From Paractinoplanes pyxinae (GTDB taxonomy: Bacteria; Actinomycetota; Actinomycetes; Mycobacteriales; Micromonosporaceae), in the NCBI RefSeq assembly GCF_026626335.1, contig NZ_JAPNTZ010000004.1:558001-622000 (forward strand): a DNA stretch of 64,000 nucleotides. Direction: 5' to 3'. Position numbers and translations under genes: made by a program. Positions 56,380-64,000 of this stretch are shown piece after piece (the stretch's first letter is position 1; every line of letters starts with the position of its first letter). The notes below the pieces were generated by a model. The model was given only the letters and a program-made list of their open reading frames with translations. It was not told the origin of the DNA and searched no databases.

Positions 56380-57407
56380 AGCGAGCCTCCCGCGCGGTTG
56401 GTGCGGATGAGCAGGTAGACGAGGTACGGCGCGCCGAGCACGCCGGTGACGACCCCGACCGGGTAGCGGGTGTCGAACGCGTACTGGCCGATCAGGTCGG
56501 CCCCCAGCACCAGCAGGGCGCCGACCAGGCCGGACGGCACGAGCAGGGAGCCGGCCGAGCCGATGATCCGGGCCGCGATGGGGCCGGACAGGAAGGCCAC
56601 GAAGGCGATCGGGCCGGTGGCGGCGGTGGCGAACGCGAGCAGCCCGACGGCGGCCACGATCACCACGATGCGGGTGCGTTCCAGCCGTACGCCGAGGGCC
56701 GCGGCGGTGTCGTCGCCGAGTTGCAGCATGAACAGGTTGCGGGCCTGACCCAGCAGCAGCGGCCCGAGCACGAGCAGAGCCAGCGCCACCTGCAGCGTCT
56801 CGTCCCAGGTGGCGCCGTTGAGGCTGCCGGTCAGCCAGCGCTGGGCCTGCTGCAGATCCCACTGGGCGGCCTGACTGAGCACGTACGCGGTGGCGCTGTC
56901 GAGCATGGCGGCGATCCCGATGCCGATGAGGATGAGCCGGGTGCCGGCCACCCCGTCGCGGAACGACAGCGTGTAGACGACGATGGCCACGCCGAGCCCG
57001 GCCACGATGGCGAACACCGACACCCCGGTCTCGGTCAGCCCGAGCACCACGATGGCGAAGGCCGCCGCCGCGCTCGCGCCCGAGGTGATGCCGATGACGT
57101 CGGGGCTGGCCAGCGGGTTGCGCAGCATGGTCTGGAAGGTGACCCCGCCGATGCCGAAGCAGAACCCGGCCAGCGCGGCCAGCGTCGCCCGGGGCAGCCG
57201 CAGCTCGCCCACGGTGAACGACGCGCCGGGCACGGTCTCGCCGAGGACGACGCGCCAGATCTCGGACAGGGTGTAGAAGGTCTCGCCGACCATGAGGGAC
57301 ACGACGTAGACGGCGACGACCAGAATTGCCAGTACGCCGATCACGAGCACGCGGCGGCGGGAGCGCCGCACCCGGTTGTGCACGACGGCCTGCGGAGTGG
57401 TGGTCAC
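56376..57407 (-). CDS. Iron-siderophore ABC transporter permease (FecCD family)
   Basis: FecCD permease (343 aa) with about ten membrane helices. The GVTFQTMLRNPLASPDVIGITSGAS segment and the cytoplasmic coupling GVRLERTR are family signatures. Pairs with the permease encoded just upstream as a heterodimeric channel. GTGA overlaps on both sides (57407 start, 56376 stop) give tight coupling. Confidence 0.95.
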   Translation of the reverse strand: MTTTPQAVVHNRVRRSRRRVLVIGVLAILVVAVYVVSLMVGETFYTLSEIWRVVLGETVPGASFTVGELRLPRATLAALAGFCFGIGGVTFQTMLRNPLASPDVIGITSGASAAAAFAIVVLGLTETGVSVFAIVAGLGVAIVVYTLSFRDGVAGTRLILIGIGIAAMLDSATAYVLSQAAQWDLQQAQRWLTGSLNGATWDETLQVALALLVLGPLLLGQARNLFMLQLGDDTAAALGVRLERTRIVVIVAAVGLLAFATAATGPIAFVAFLSGPIAARIIGSAGSLLVPSGLVGALLVLGADLIGQYAFDTRYPVGVVTGVLGAPYLVYLLIRTNRAGGSL

Positions 57408-58450
57408 AGTTCGCGCACCTTCTGCCGCCGGACGAAGTAGATGAAGAACGGCGCCCCGATCAGCGCCGTGATGATGCCGACGTCGATCTCCTGCGGGCGC
57501 GCCACGATCCGGCCCACCACGTCGGCCGCGGTCAGCAGGGCCGCGCCGACCAGGGCCGACGAGGGCAGCAGCCAGCGGTGGTCGAGCCCGACCAGCAGCC
57601 GGCAGAAGTGCGGCACGACCAGGCCCACGAAGGCGATCGGCCCGGCCACGGCGGTGGAGGCGCCGCACAGCAGCACCGCGCCCAGGGCGGCCACGCCCCG
57701 CACCACGGCCACGCGTTCGCCCAGCCCGGCCGCGAGCTCGTCGCCCAGGGCCAGCGAGTTGAGCGCCTTGGCCGAGAGCAGCGAGACGACGAAGCCGACG
57801 ACGAGGAACGGCAGCACGTGCCGCAGGCTGTCGTACGAGGCGCCGCCGACCCCGCCGATCATCCACGACTGGAAGCCGGTCGCGATGTCGCTCCGGGGCA
57901 GCACGAACGCGCTGATCAGCGAGGCCAGGGCGGCCGAGATGGCGGCGCCGGCCAGGGCCAGCTTCAACGGCGTAGCTCCGCCCCGGCCGAGGGAGCCCAC
58001 GGCGTACACGAAAACCGCGGTGACCGACGCGCCCAGGACGGCCACCCAGATGTAGCCGGTGGCGGTGGACAGGCCGAACGAGACGATGCCGGTGACCACG
58101 GCCAGCGAGGCGCCCATGTTGACGCCGAGGATGCCCGGATCGGCCAGGGGGTTGCGGGTGACGCCCTGCATCACGGCGCCCGACAGGCCGAGCGCCGCGC
58201 CGACCAGGACGGCCAGGAACGTACGGGGAATGCGCTTGACCACCGACGCCTGGCCCAGGTTGTCGTCGTGGCCCTGGACGCCGGCCACGATGTCGGACCA
58301 GCCGACGATCCGCGAGCCGAACGCGACCGACGCGATCATGATCAGCGCGAGCGCGACCAGGCCGGCCAGGATCCACAGCGTACGCACCCGTGCCGGGCGC
58401 CGCCGGGATGCGGCGGGACCCGGCACGGAGCGGGAGGCGAGCTGCGTCAT
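57404..58450 (-). CDS. Iron-siderophore ABC transporter permease (FecCD family)
   Basis: FecCD permease (348 aa), second half of the channel. Family segments: SGAVMQGVTRNPLADPGILGVNMGAS, LGERVAVVRG and AGPIAFVGLVVPHFCRLLVG. About ten membrane helices. ATG 58450 overlaps the binding-protein stop (ATGA). Confidence 0.95.
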   Translation of the reverse strand: MTQLASRSVPGPAASRRRPARVRTLWILAGLVALALIMIASVAFGSRIVGWSDIVAGVQGHDDNLGQASVVKRIPRTFLAVLVGAALGLSGAVMQGVTRNPLADPGILGVNMGASLAVVTGIVSFGLSTATGYIWVAVLGASVTAVFVYAVGSLGRGGATPLKLALAGAAISAALASLISAFVLPRSDIATGFQSWMIGGVGGASYDSLRHVLPFLVVGFVVSLLSAKALNSLALGDELAAGLGERVAVVRGVAALGAVLLCGASTAVAGPIAFVGLVVPHFCRLLVGLDHRWLLPSSALVGAALLTAADVVGRIVARPQEIDVGIITALIGAPFFIYFVRRQKVREL

Positions 58451-59490
58451 GACACCTTGTCGGCGGCGGTGGCGAGCAGGTTGACGTAGTCGTCGAGCAC
58501 GTACGGGATGGCCAGCACGGTCGGGTTGGCCGCGGTGGCGAGCGGGGTGCTGCCGACCAGGCTGACCACCGAGCCCCGCTCGAGCGCCGGGATCTTGGAC
58601 AGCAGCGGGTCGGCCTGCAGCTTGGCCAGCTGGTCCTCGCTGTCGGCGTACATCACGATGACGTCGACGTCGTCGAACGCCTGGATCTGCTCGGAGCTCT
58701 TGTTGAGCGTGAAGGCGTCGGTGCCCTGCGAGTCCTTCTCGACCACGTCGGCGATCTTGAGGCCGAGATCGCTGAAGAACTGGGTCCGGGTGTCGTGCGA
58801 GGTGTAGTAGCCGATCTTGCTGAGGTCGGTCGGGTCGATGTGCGTCACGAACATCGTCTGCTTGCCGGCCAGCTGCGGCTTCTTGGCGGCCGCGTCCTTC
58901 ATGGCCTTCTCGGTGTTCGCGATCAGCTCGTCGCCCTGCGCCTGCAGGCCGAGGGCCTGGCTGGAGAGCTTGACGATGTCGCGCCACGGGGTGGCCCAGG
59001 GGGCGTCCGGGTAGGCGATGACCGGCGCGATCTTGCTCAGCGTGTCGTAGTCCTGCTGGGTGATGCCGGAGTACGTGGCCAGGATGACGTCGGGCTTGGT
59101 GTTCGCGACCGCCTCGAACGCGATGCCGTCGGTCTCGTCGAACATGACCGGGGTCTGGCCGCCGAGCTCCTTGATCTTCTCGCCGACCCACGGCAGCATG
59201 CCGTCGCCGTCGTCGTCACCGAAGTTGGCCTTGGCCATGCCGACCGGGACGATGCCCAGCGCCAGCGGCACCTCGTGGTTCTCCCACTGCACGGTGGCGA
59301 CGCGTTCGGGCTTCTTCTCGATCGTGGTGGTGCCGAGCTTGTGCTTGATCGTGATCGGGAACGAGGCGGTCGCGGCGGAGCTGCCGCCGGCGGCCGGCTC
59401 GCCGGTCTCGTCGGAACCGCCGCCACAGGCGGCGAGCGCCAGCGTGGCCGCGGTGGCGACAGCGGCCGCCAGCAAACGGTGAGCGCGCAT
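58447..59490 (-). CDS. Iron-siderophore ABC transporter substrate-binding lipoprotein
   Basis: Periplasmic-binding-type lipoprotein (347 aa) of the FepB/FhuD class. Lipobox LALAAC with lipidated Cys22, then TTTIEKKPERVATVQWENHEVPLALG, the family start. Captures a ferric siderophore and delivers it to the FecCD channel. The operon has no siderophore biosynthesis gene nearby, so the ligand is probably scavenged or made elsewhere. First gene after the iron box. Confidence 0.95.
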   Translation of the reverse strand: MRAHRLLAAAVATAATLALAACGGGSDETGEPAAGGSSAATASFPITIKHKLGTTTIEKKPERVATVQWENHEVPLALGIVPVGMAKANFGDDDGDGMLPWVGEKIKELGGQTPVMFDETDGIAFEAVANTKPDVILATYSGITQQDYDTLSKIAPVIAYPDAPWATPWRDIVKLSSQALGLQAQGDELIANTEKAMKDAAAKKPQLAGKQTMFVTHIDPTDLSKIGYYTSHDTRTQFFSDLGLKIADVVEKDSQGTDAFTLNKSSEQIQAFDDVDVIVMYADSEDQLAKLQADPLLSKIPALERGSVVSLVGSTPLATAANPTVLAIPYVLDDYVNLLATAADKVS

Positions 59491-59519
59491 GCGCGTTCTC
59501 CAGTCTTCAAATCTTCAAG

Positions 59520-59538
59520 TAAGGGGTGCCTAACCTAA
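59520..59538 (-). promoter_or_regulatory. DmdR/IdeR-type iron box
   Basis: The minus strand reads TTAGGTTAGGCACCCCTTA, close to the DtxR-family consensus TTAGGTTAGGCTAACCTAA. It lies 30 bp upstream of the binding-protein start, where the iron-loaded repressor would block the uptake operon. Confidence 0.8.
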
Positions 59539-59587
59539 CAACGAAGTCTGAGGGCATCAAACCGCCTCGGCAACTCAGGGGCGCAGG

Positions 59588-62143
59588 TCACGGCCGGTCG
59601 AGGGCGTCGCGCAGGGCCGCCCGCGATCTGATACCGAGCTTCGCGAAGACGTGATGCAGGTGGAACTGGACCGTCCGGGGCGACAGGAACAGCCGGGCGC
59701 CGATCTGCTTGTTGGACAGTCCGGCCGCGGCCAGCCGGGCGATCTCGCCCTCCTGCGGGGTCAGCGCCGAACCGCCGGGCCGTTCGGGCGCCGTCGCGCG
59801 CAGCTCGGCCGCGGCCCGCTGCGACCACGGCTCCGCGCCCAACCGCTCGAACGTCTCGGCCGCTTGCAGCAGCTCGGCCCGGGCGGCGGTCACCGCGCGC
59901 ATCCGGCGCAGGCGCTCGCCGTGCAGCAGCCGCACCCGGGCCAGGTCGAACGGCCACCGGTCGGCGCCGGGCGCGGCCAGCGCGCGTTCGAACAGGACGG
60001 TCGCCCGGTCGTCGGGGGCGGTGACGGCGGCCGCCGCGTCGGCCAGCAGGGCCAGGCGGGGCGAGACGTGCCGGGTGCCCGCGGTCCCGACGGCCGCGAC
60101 GTGGGCCGCCGCCTCCTCGGTGCGGCCGGCCCGGGCGGCCGCCTCGACCAGGTCCAGTTGCGTCTGCACGGCCCACGGGACGTGCGAGGCCAGCGTCCCG
60201 GCCGGGCTGATCCGGCTCGCGTGCAGGTAGGCCTGCTCGAAGTCGCCGCGGCCGAGGGCCACCACCGTGCGCACCTGCCAGGCGTACGTCCGGACCAGCC
60301 CGACCCCGCGCGGCGTGGCCCAGTGCAGCAGTTCGGCCGCGATCGCGAGCGCCGTCCGGTCGTCGCCCCGGGCGGCCGCCACCTGCGCCTGCACGTGCCG
60401 GCCGGGCAGGGCGAGCAGCACGTACCCGTGCTCGCGGCACCGCGCGGCGGCGTCGTCGGCCAGCCGCTGCGCCTCGTCCCAGCGGCCCCGGGCGTACGCG
60501 TGCCGGGCCAGCAGCATCTGCGCGTTCAGCCCGACCGCCAGCCCGTCGCCCTGCGCCACCCGCTCCAGCGCGTCGTGGCAGGCGTCCTGCCGGTCGGTGA
60601 CCTGGGCGACCAGCCCGAGCCGGATGATCCAGGCCGGGTCGGTCTCGCGTGGCAGCCCGGCCAGCGCGGCGTCGAGCCGGTCGAGCACGCCGGGCGTCAA
60701 CCGGGCCGGGTCGGCCAGGACGTCGTGGCTGAGCCGCACGATCTCGGAACTGTCGTCGTCGAGGGCGGCCCGCAGCGGCTGCCACAGCGCGGGCCGGCCG
60801 CCGAAGAAGCACACCGACACCAGCGTGTAGAGCGCCTCCTCGACGGCCGCCCGCCCGGCGTCCTTCATCGTGCGGTCGTCGGCGAGCGCCCCGGCCAGCA
60901 GCCGGTGGGCCGTGTCGATGTCGCCCTCGCCGTTGAGCAGCACGTGGGCGGCGGTCACGGCGATCTGCAGCGAGCCGCGGGGGACGGGGAGCGCCTGCCG
61001 GGCCGGCGGCAGCCGCCCGATCGAATGGGCCCCGACGTACGCCGCCGCCGCCCGACGCCGGCTGCGGTCGGCCGGACCGGGGGTGAGCTCGGCCGCCCGG
61101 GTCAGTGCGGCCACTGCCCCGACGGTGTCGCCCCGGTCCAGCACCGAGCGCGCGGACCGCTCGAGGCGGGCGGCCACGCTCTCGTCGGGCCAGACGGTGG
61201 CCTCGCCCAGGTGCCGCGCGCTGCGGTCGGGCTGGTCGGCGAACAACTCGGCCAGCCGCTGGTGGGCCCGGCGCCGCTCGGCCCCGGTGGACAGGTCGAT
61301 CGCCGTCGACCGGATCAGCGGGTGCCGGAACACGAGCCGGCCCGTGGCGTCGTCGAGGTGCAGCAGCCGGGCGCGTTCCAGGTCACCGAGAGCTCCGGCG
61401 TCGGTGACGAGCCGCCGGTCGCCGGTGGTGTCGAGCGCCGCCAGCAGCAGCAACCACCGGGCCGGCTCGGTCAGGGCGCGCACGTGCGGCGCGAACAGCT
61501 CGCGCAGGCGCCGGCTCGGACCGGTCGGCAATTCCAGCAGCGCCAGCGGGTTGCCCTGTGCCTCGGCCAGCACCCTTTCCCGCTCGGCGGCGGGCAGGGC
61601 GGGAAAACGTTGACGCAGAAGGCGATCGGCCGCCTCGCCGGTGAGGGGCCGGATCTCCCGTACGGGCATGTCGCCGTACCGGAAAAAGCTGCCCAGCCCC
61701 AGCCGCGCCGCCCCCAGAAACGCCACCTCGCGCGCGACCACCTCGAGCACGGCCGCGCTGGCCCGGTCGATCCACGACAGATCGTCGACGACCAGCAGCA
61801 CCGGCCGTTCCGCCCGGCGCAGCAGCGCGAGCACGGCCTCGGCCACCACCGCCCGCTCCGGCATGTCACCCTCGGCGCCGCCCAGCGCGACCTCGAGCAC
61901 GTCGTCCCACCCGGCCCGCAGCGGCAGCAGAAGCTGGTGCAGCGCCGAGAAGGGCAGATCGGCCTCGAGCTCGACCCCGGTGGCGCGCAGCACGAGCCGC
62001 CCGCGCTGCCGGGCCCGGGCCGCGGCCGCGTCGAGCAGCGTGGTCTTGCCCACCCCGGGCTCACCGGTGACCAGCAGCGCGCCCAGGTCGTCGACGAAAG
62101 CCTCGCTCACCCTTTCCGACCGTAGGCCCTCTAGCACGTTCAC
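59588..62143 (-). CDS. LuxR-family LAL-type regulator with AAA ATPase domain
   Basis: Second large ATP-binding LuxR regulator (851 aa). Walker A GEPGVGKT (27-34), Walker B VLLVVDDLSWID, a helical middle and a C-terminal HTH (LTPQEGEIARLAAAGLSNKQIGARLFLS). GTG 62143 (or GTG 62137) is the start. It shares its end region with the iron operon promoter and is divergent from the AEC transporter gene over 39 bp, the likely regulated gene. Confidence 0.93.
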   Translation of the reverse strand: MNVLEGLRSERVSEAFVDDLGALLVTGEPGVGKTTLLDAAAARARQRGRLVLRATGVELEADLPFSALHQLLLPLRAGWDDVLEVALGGAEGDMPERAVVAEAVLALLRRAERPVLLVVDDLSWIDRASAAVLEVVAREVAFLGAARLGLGSFFRYGDMPVREIRPLTGEAADRLLRQRFPALPAAERERVLAEAQGNPLALLELPTGPSRRLRELFAPHVRALTEPARWLLLLAALDTTGDRRLVTDAGALGDLERARLLHLDDATGRLVFRHPLIRSTAIDLSTGAERRRAHQRLAELFADQPDRSARHLGEATVWPDESVAARLERSARSVLDRGDTVGAVAALTRAAELTPGPADRSRRRAAAAYVGAHSIGRLPPARQALPVPRGSLQIAVTAAHVLLNGEGDIDTAHRLLAGALADDRTMKDAGRAAVEEALYTLVSVCFFGGRPALWQPLRAALDDDSSEIVRLSHDVLADPARLTPGVLDRLDAALAGLPRETDPAWIIRLGLVAQVTDRQDACHDALERVAQGDGLAVGLNAQMLLARHAYARGRWDEAQRLADDAAARCREHGYVLLALPGRHVQAQVAAARGDDRTALAIAAELLHWATPRGVGLVRTYAWQVRTVVALGRGDFEQAYLHASRISPAGTLASHVPWAVQTQLDLVEAAARAGRTEEAAAHVAAVGTAGTRHVSPRLALLADAAAAVTAPDDRATVLFERALAAPGADRWPFDLARVRLLHGERLRRMRAVTAARAELLQAAETFERLGAEPWSQRAAAELRATAPERPGGSALTPQEGEIARLAAAGLSNKQIGARLFLSPRTVQFHLHHVFAKLGIRSRAALRDALDRP

Positions 62144-62182
62144 GCGATGCCCCGGGGCGGCCCGATCGGGGATCCTGGCCGC

Positions 62183-63103
62183 ATGGCCGGTGAGATCGCG
62201 ACCGCCCTGCTGCCCGTCTTCTTCGTGCTGGCGCTCGGCTACGGCGCGGGCAAGCGCGGGCTGGTCGACAACACCAATGTGGACACGCTCAACACCCTCG
62301 TCATGTCCATCGCGCTGCCCATCGCGCTGTTCACCAGCCTGGCCGCCGGGCGCCGGGACGCGGTGCTGGCGCGCTGGCCCCTGGCCGTGAGCTTCTTCCT
62401 GGCCATGGCGGTGGTCTACGCCGGGACGTACGTGGTGCAGCGGCGCATCCATGGGCTGAAGCCCGGTGAGGCCGCGTTGCAGGCGCTCACCGTGGCCTTC
62501 CCGAACCTGGCCGCCGTGGGGTTGCCGCTGGTCGGCTCGGTGCTCGGGCCGGACGCTGTGCTCAGCGTGGCCGCGGCGCTCGGCATCGGGTCGATCACGC
62601 TCACGCCGTACACCATCGTGGTTCTGGAACGGGAACGCGGCGGCGCGGTGGGCCGGGTGATCCGCAAGTCACTGCGCAACCCGGTCGTGCTGGGGCCGCT
62701 GCTGGGCCTGGCCTGGTCTCTGTCCGGCCTGCCGCTGCCGGACGTGTTGCGGGCGACGCTGACGGCGATCGGCTCGGTGACCGGCGGGGTCGCGCTGTTC
62801 CTGACCGGCCTGGTGCTCTCGGCCCAGGCCGTCGAGTTCAGTCGCAACGCGTACGTGTCAACGGTCGTCGCCGCTGTCGTCCGGCCCGGTCTGGGGTATC
62901 TCGCCGTCCTCGCCTTCGGGCTCACCGGGCCGCTCGCTCAGGAGACGGTGCTGCTGCTGGCCGTCCCGCCCGGCTTCTTCGGCGTGCTGCTGGGGATCGG
63001 CTACCACGTGCGGCCGGCCGTCGCCGGCACGACATTGCTGTTCGCGACGCTGGCCTCGGCCGTCACGCTCAGCGCCGTCATCGCCCTTCTTCCGCGGTTC
63101 TAG
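62183..63103 (+). CDS. AEC-family transporter (auxin efflux carrier-like)
   Basis: AEC/BART-superfamily membrane transporter (306 aa) with about ten helices. Family markers: LALGYGAGKRGLVDN near the start, FPNLAAVGLPLVGSVLG, and NPVVLGPLLGLAWSL mid-protein. ATG 62183 is the start that fits the membrane topology. Organic-acid or auxin-like export is known in the family; the substrate here is unknown. 3' end overlaps the convergent CMD gene by 26 bp. Confidence 0.9.
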   Translation: MAGEIATALLPVFFVLALGYGAGKRGLVDNTNVDTLNTLVMSIALPIALFTSLAAGRRDAVLARWPLAVSFFLAMAVVYAGTYVVQRRIHGLKPGEAALQALTVAFPNLAAVGLPLVGSVLGPDAVLSVAAALGIGSITLTPYTIVVLERERGGAVGRVIRKSLRNPVVLGPLLGLAWSLSGLPLPDVLRATLTAIGSVTGGVALFLTGLVLSAQAVEFSRNAYVSTVVAAVVRPGLGYLAVLAFGLTGPLAQETVLLLAVPPGFFGVLLGIGYHVRPAVAGTTLLFATLASAVTLSAVIALLPRF

Positions 63104-63476
63104 CCTTCTCGGCGAACACTTCGGCCGCGATGGCGTAGCTGTCGAAGGCCCTCGCCACTCCCGCGTAGACGGCGATCTGGATGAACGCCTCCACGATCTC
63201 CTCCGGCGTGACGCCGCTGTTCAGCGCGATCCGCAGCTGCCCGCGCAGGGGTTCGAGAATGCCCAGGCCGGCCGCGATGGTGACCGAGACCAGCGCCCGG
63301 GTGCGGGTGTCCAGGAATTCGGTGCGGGGCCAGGCGTCGCCGAAGGCGTGCTCGGTGGCGATCCGCTTGAAGTCGGCGGCGTTGGGCGGCTCGCCCTCGC
63401 CGGCCCCGAGAAAGCGTTCGAGCCGGAAGCCGAGCAGCTTCTCGGCGGTGTCCAGGGCGCGGGCGTAGTCGCTCAT
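63078..63476 (-). CDS. Carboxymuconolactone decarboxylase family protein
   Basis: A 132-aa AhpD/CMD-fold protein. The core is TRTRALVSVTIAAGLGILEPLRGQLRIALNSG then VTPEEIVEAFIQIAVYAGVARAFDSY. No CxxC is present, so it is a CMD-type decarboxylase-like protein, not an AhpD peroxidase partner. ATG 63476. The LuxR gene ends 9 bp upstream on the same strand, so the pair may be one transcript. Confidence 0.9.
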   Translation of the reverse strand: MSDYARALDTAEKLLGFRLERFLGAGEGEPPNAADFKRIATEHAFGDAWPRTEFLDTRTRALVSVTIAAGLGILEPLRGQLRIALNSGVTPEEIVEAFIQIAVYAGVARAFDSYAIAAEVFAEKARTAEEGR

Positions 63477-63485
63477 GTCTCTCTC

Positions 63486-64000
63486 CTAGGAATTGTCGCG
63501 GAGCTCGTGCGCGAGCTGCACCCGCGAGCGGATGCCGAGCTTGGTGAAGACGTTGCGGACGTGGGTGTTCACGGTGTGCGGCGACAGGTGCAGCTCGCCC
63601 GCGGCGCGACGGTTGGTCGCCCCGGCCGCGACCAGGCGGACCACTTTCAGCTCGGCGTCGGTCAGGCTTTCCCAACCCTTTCCCGTACGGGTGGCAGCCG
63701 GCCGCCCGGCGCCGTGCTCCCGCAACGACCGGCGCACGCGCTGGACATCGGCCTCGGCGCCGGCGTCGGCGAACCCGGCCAGCGCCTCCTCGAGCCGGCG
63801 CACGGCCTCGTCCCGGTCGCCGGGCGGCAGCGCAGCAGCCGCGTCCTCCCGGGCGCCCGCCGCGAGCAGCGGGCGACCGGCGGCGGCCTGCAGCTTGGCC
63901 GCGGCCGACAGCTGCTCGGCGTCGCCGGTGAGCAGCCCCTGCACGTGAGCCGCGACCGCCGAGCCGGCCCGCGACGAGACGACCAGAAGCCGCTCGCGCA
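63486..64000 (-). CDS. LuxR-family regulator, C-terminal part (cut by window edge)
   Basis: The last 170 residues of a LuxR-family regulator; the reading frame runs off the window at 64000 without a start. A helical region with VSSRAGSAVAAHVQGLLTGD and an Ala-rich stretch precedes the HTH LTDAELKVVRLVAAGATNRRAAGELHLS. The helical part is like the C-terminal TPR-like region of LAL regulators. Third LuxR regulator in the window. Confidence 0.85.
   Translation of the reverse strand, partial: RERLLVVSSRAGSAVAAHVQGLLTGDAEQLSAAAKLQAAAGRPLLAAGAREDAAAALPPGDRDEAVRRLEEALAGFADAGAEADVQRVRRSLREHGAGRPAATRTGKGWESLTDAELKVVRLVAAGATNRRAAGELHLSPHTVNTHVRNVFTKLGIRSRVQLAHELRDNS

Noticed and set aside
55564..59490. 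Siderophore biosynthetic gene cluster
   Set aside because: Only uptake genes are present; no NRPS, NIS synthetase or modifying enzyme is seen.
59651..62125. 824-codon plus-strand frame opposite the second LAL regulator
   Set aside because: Same antisense-shadow pattern; the minus-strand LAL has clear motifs.
63078..63476. AhpD-type peroxidase partner
   Set aside because: No CxxC motif is present; the sequence is CMD-like.
1..64000. tRNA, rRNA, CRISPR array, transposase, integrase or prophage gene
   Set aside because: None was recognised on inspection; a covariance-model scan could not be run.

Overview
The window is high-G+C DNA from an actinomycete. The evidence is the dense GTG/ATG starts, the many 4-bp ATGA/GTGA overlaps between genes, the LuxR-family large ATP-binding regulators, the DUF5937-type HTH regulators and a DmdR/IdeR-type iron box. 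A member of the Micromonosporaceae (Actinoplanes-like) is my inference from gene content, not something shown by a marker gene. No rRNA, tRNA, CRISPR array, phage or transposase gene was seen.

Layout. 1-3.0 kb: an ECF sigma factor with a membrane anti-sigma-like partner, a repeat-rich gap and an M17 aminopeptidase. 3.2-6.9 kb: hydantoinase/oxoprolinase subunits A and B, closed by a perfect hairpin. 7-13.9 kb: a secreted two-domain I36-type inhibitor of unusually low G+C, an SDR/LysR pair, small secreted and membrane proteins, an MFS exporter and an AraC regulator. 14-25.3 kb: a trans-4-hydroxy-L-proline catabolic regulon. It holds an epimerase, three dehydrogenase subunits, a deaminase, a semialdehyde dehydrogenase, a GntR regulator, an ornithine-cyclodeaminase-like enzyme and an LLM flavoenzyme. 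The regulon is split in two by a 2.6-kb block that carries a sigma-factor/SCO2524-like fusion protein. The two halves share a 22-bp operator-like sequence.

25.3-28.5 kb: a decayed MmyB-type regulator, then a four-gene cluster (acyl-CoA dehydrogenase, PIG-L deacetylase, methyltransferase, glycosyltransferase). 28.5-33.4 kb: an SDR, a zinc alcohol dehydrogenase, a molybdopterin oxidoreductase lacking its Fe-S cysteines, and a small helical protein. 33.4-37.3 kb: a trypsin-fold protein whose catalytic triad is gone and which carries fascin-like repeats, divergent from an NB-ARC/TPR STAND protein with a RHIM-like motif at its N terminus. 37.3-47.3 kb: a TetR/SDR operon with paired operators, a universal stress protein, an LAL regulator, an FAD monooxygenase operon, an epoxide hydrolase with a divergent DUF5937 regulator, and a DNA glycosylase.

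47.3-55.5 kb: a two-component system, an acyltransferase, a zincin/HEAT-repeat pair, and an MFS exporter with a second DUF5937 regulator. 55.5-59.5 kb: a four-gene iron-siderophore uptake operon behind an iron box. 59.6-64 kb: a second LAL regulator, an AEC transporter, a carboxymuconolactone-decarboxylase-family protein and the C-terminal part of a third LuxR regulator cut by the window edge.

The most unusual items are the RHIM-motif STAND protein with its upstream leader ORF, the sigma/SCO2524-like fusion inside the hydroxyproline regulon, the Fe-S-less molybdopterin enzyme, and a DUF5937 regulator that appears to start at an ATC codon.
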